Source of the DNA: an uncultured Flammeovirgaceae bacterium
GTDB lineage: Bacteria; Bacteroidota; Bacteroidia; Cytophagales; Cyclobacteriaceae
Length of the DNA: 6,715 bases
Direction: 5' to 3'
Assembly: GCA_946886805.1 (NCBI GenBank)
Contig: CAMPJM010000222.1
Location: 1-6,715 of the forward strand
Both the position numbers and the translations under genes were made by a program. The notes beneath the pieces were generated by a model. The model was given only the letters and a program-made list of their open reading frames with translations. It had not been told where the DNA came from and did no database searches. The stretch's first letter is position 1. Every line of letters starts with the position of its first letter. Positions 5,632 through 6,715 of the stretch are shown here, one piece after another.

Positions 5632-6699
5632 ATGAGCAATACTAATTTTAACTATGAATTATTATTTGAATTATCGCCTGACCTGCTGTGTATTGCAGGA
5701 TTTGATGGTTATTTTAAAAAAATAAACTCCGCAGTTTCAAATCTTTTGGGCTATACAAGGGAGGAATTGTTTGCCAGACCTATCAACGATTTCGTTTTTC
5801 AGGAAGATAAGAGTGTTACGGCAAAGGTTAGAAAAGAATTAACCCAATCTAAAACGCTTCTGAATTTCGAAAATAGGTATTTAACAAAGAACGGTGAAAT
5901 TGTCTGGCTTTCATGGACTTCTCTTCCTGTGGAAAAGGATCGGTTGGTGTTTGCTATTGCAAAAAATATAACGGAGAAAAAGAGACAGGAGCAAGAGCGG
6001 AATGCTATGCTGGCCACGTTGAGTAAAATTAACAAAGACCTGAAGCAGCTAAATTATACCACTTCGCATGATATAAGATCACCCGTCAGTAGTTTGATAT
6101 CCATTATAGACCTTATAGAAATTTCCAAAATTAAGGATGAAGAAACTATTGAATTAATAACCTTATTGAAGGAAGCCGGGGAGCATATGAAGCTGACACT
6201 TAATAATAGCGTTGATGTTTTGAGCGAGAAATATAATTTGCATGAGGAGGTGGAAGAAGTAGATTTAAGTGAAAGCCTGGATTATGTACTGAAGTCGATA
6301 AGTTCTCTTATCCAAACGTCAAATGCTACCATCAGTGCTAACTTTTCTAAATTGAATAAAATCAAATTTAACAAGGCATATCTTGCAAGTGTTTATTTAA
6401 ATTTGATCACGAATGCAATAAAATACGCAAAACACGACTGCCCTCCCGCTATTTCTATCAGTTCTGAAAAGATAGAGGGCTTTCATCAGTTGACCGTTTC
6501 TGATAATGGGCAGGGTTTTGATATGGAAGTAGTGAGAGATAAGATTTTCGGCTTACATCAAAGATTTCATAGCCATACCGACAGTAAAGGGATTGGCCTT
6601 TATTTGGTTCACAATCATGTCACCAGTTTAGGTGGAAAAATTATGGTTGAAAGTAAGATCAATGAAGGGGCCAAATTTATAATATCTTTTAAAGAATAA
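5632..6699 (+). CDS. Soluble PAS-domain sensor histidine kinase
   Basis: A 355-residue two-component sensor kinase that should autophosphorylate on His and pass phosphate to a response-regulator Asp. A PAS domain with C-terminal PAC region spans about 5-116 (FELSPDLLCIAGFDGYF, NLLGYTREELF, RYLTKNGEIVWLSW, AIAKNITEKK). A short linker helix follows (117-139). The dimerisation/phosphoacceptor domain contains H146 in TTSHDIRSPVSSL. The ATPase domain (about 245-355) has the N-box LNLITNAIKYA with N261, the G1 box DNGQGFD (D291) and the G2 box KGIGLYLV (319-326). All are intact. There is no signal peptide or membrane span, so it senses a cytosolic cue, perhaps redox, a ligand or light; the ligand cannot be inferred. 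The start ATG 5632 follows an AT-rich stretch without Shine-Dalgarno. No response regulator follows within the window, which ends 16 bases later. Its DNA looks more AT-rich than the recombinase gene. Confidence 0.93.
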   Translation: MSNTNFNYELLFELSPDLLCIAGFDGYFKKINSAVSNLLGYTREELFARPINDFVFQEDKSVTAKVRKELTQSKTLLNFENRYLTKNGEIVWLSWTSLPVEKDRLVFAIAKNITEKKRQEQERNAMLATLSKINKDLKQLNYTTSHDIRSPVSSLISIIDLIEISKIKDEETIELITLLKEAGEHMKLTLNNSVDVLSEKYNLHEEVEEVDLSESLDYVLKSISSLIQTSNATISANFSKLNKIKFNKAYLASVYLNLITNAIKYAKHDCPPAISISSEKIEGFHQLTVSDNGQGFDMEVVRDKIFGLHQRFHSHTDSKGIGLYLVHNHVTSLGGKIMVESKINEGAKFIISFKE

Positions 6700-6715
6700 A
6701 TCTTTTCTAGTATTA

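Overview
The window looks like chromosomal DNA of a member of the Bacteroidota. The strongest sign is the 916-residue secreted protein: it ends in a domain of the type IX secretion (T9SS) sorting class, a system essentially confined to this phylum. Its start, like that of the kinase, has an AT-rich leader without a clear Shine-Dalgarno, which is also usual there. A genus cannot be assigned. No tRNA, rRNA, CRISPR array or complete insertion sequence was seen.

Layout from left to right. (1) 60-1544, minus strand: a complete tyrosine recombinase with all catalytic residues and an extra N-terminal region of about 190 residues that looks like an internal duplication. A 14-bp stem-loop overlaps its stop codon. 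(2) 1545-1619: a short divergent intergenic region almost filled by a 35-bp near-perfect palindrome (1578-1612). (3) 1620-1988, plus strand: a small protein with a four-cysteine zinc-ribbon N-terminus. (4) 1989-2383: 395 bases without a confident gene. They contain a GC-rich island of about 95 bp (near 64% GC), a weak 69-codon reading frame and unusually strong Shine-Dalgarno-like sequences. (5) 2384-5134, minus strand: a large secreted protein with eight SBBP-type beta-propeller repeats, a cadherin/Ig-like domain, a PKD domain, another beta-rich domain and a T9SS sorting tail. (6) 5135-5631: a 497-base divergent intergenic region with several inverted repeats on the kinase side. (7) 5632-6699, plus strand: a soluble PAS-domain sensor histidine kinase without a response regulator in view.

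The genes do not form one evident pathway. The recombinase and the zinc-ribbon gene share a divergent regulatory region, and the palindrome could be an operator for either or a core site for the recombinase. The propeller protein and the kinase are also divergent and could share regulatory DNA, but nothing here proves a functional link. The least explained parts are the 35-bp palindrome, the GC-rich island at 2111-2206 and the structured stretch upstream of the kinase.
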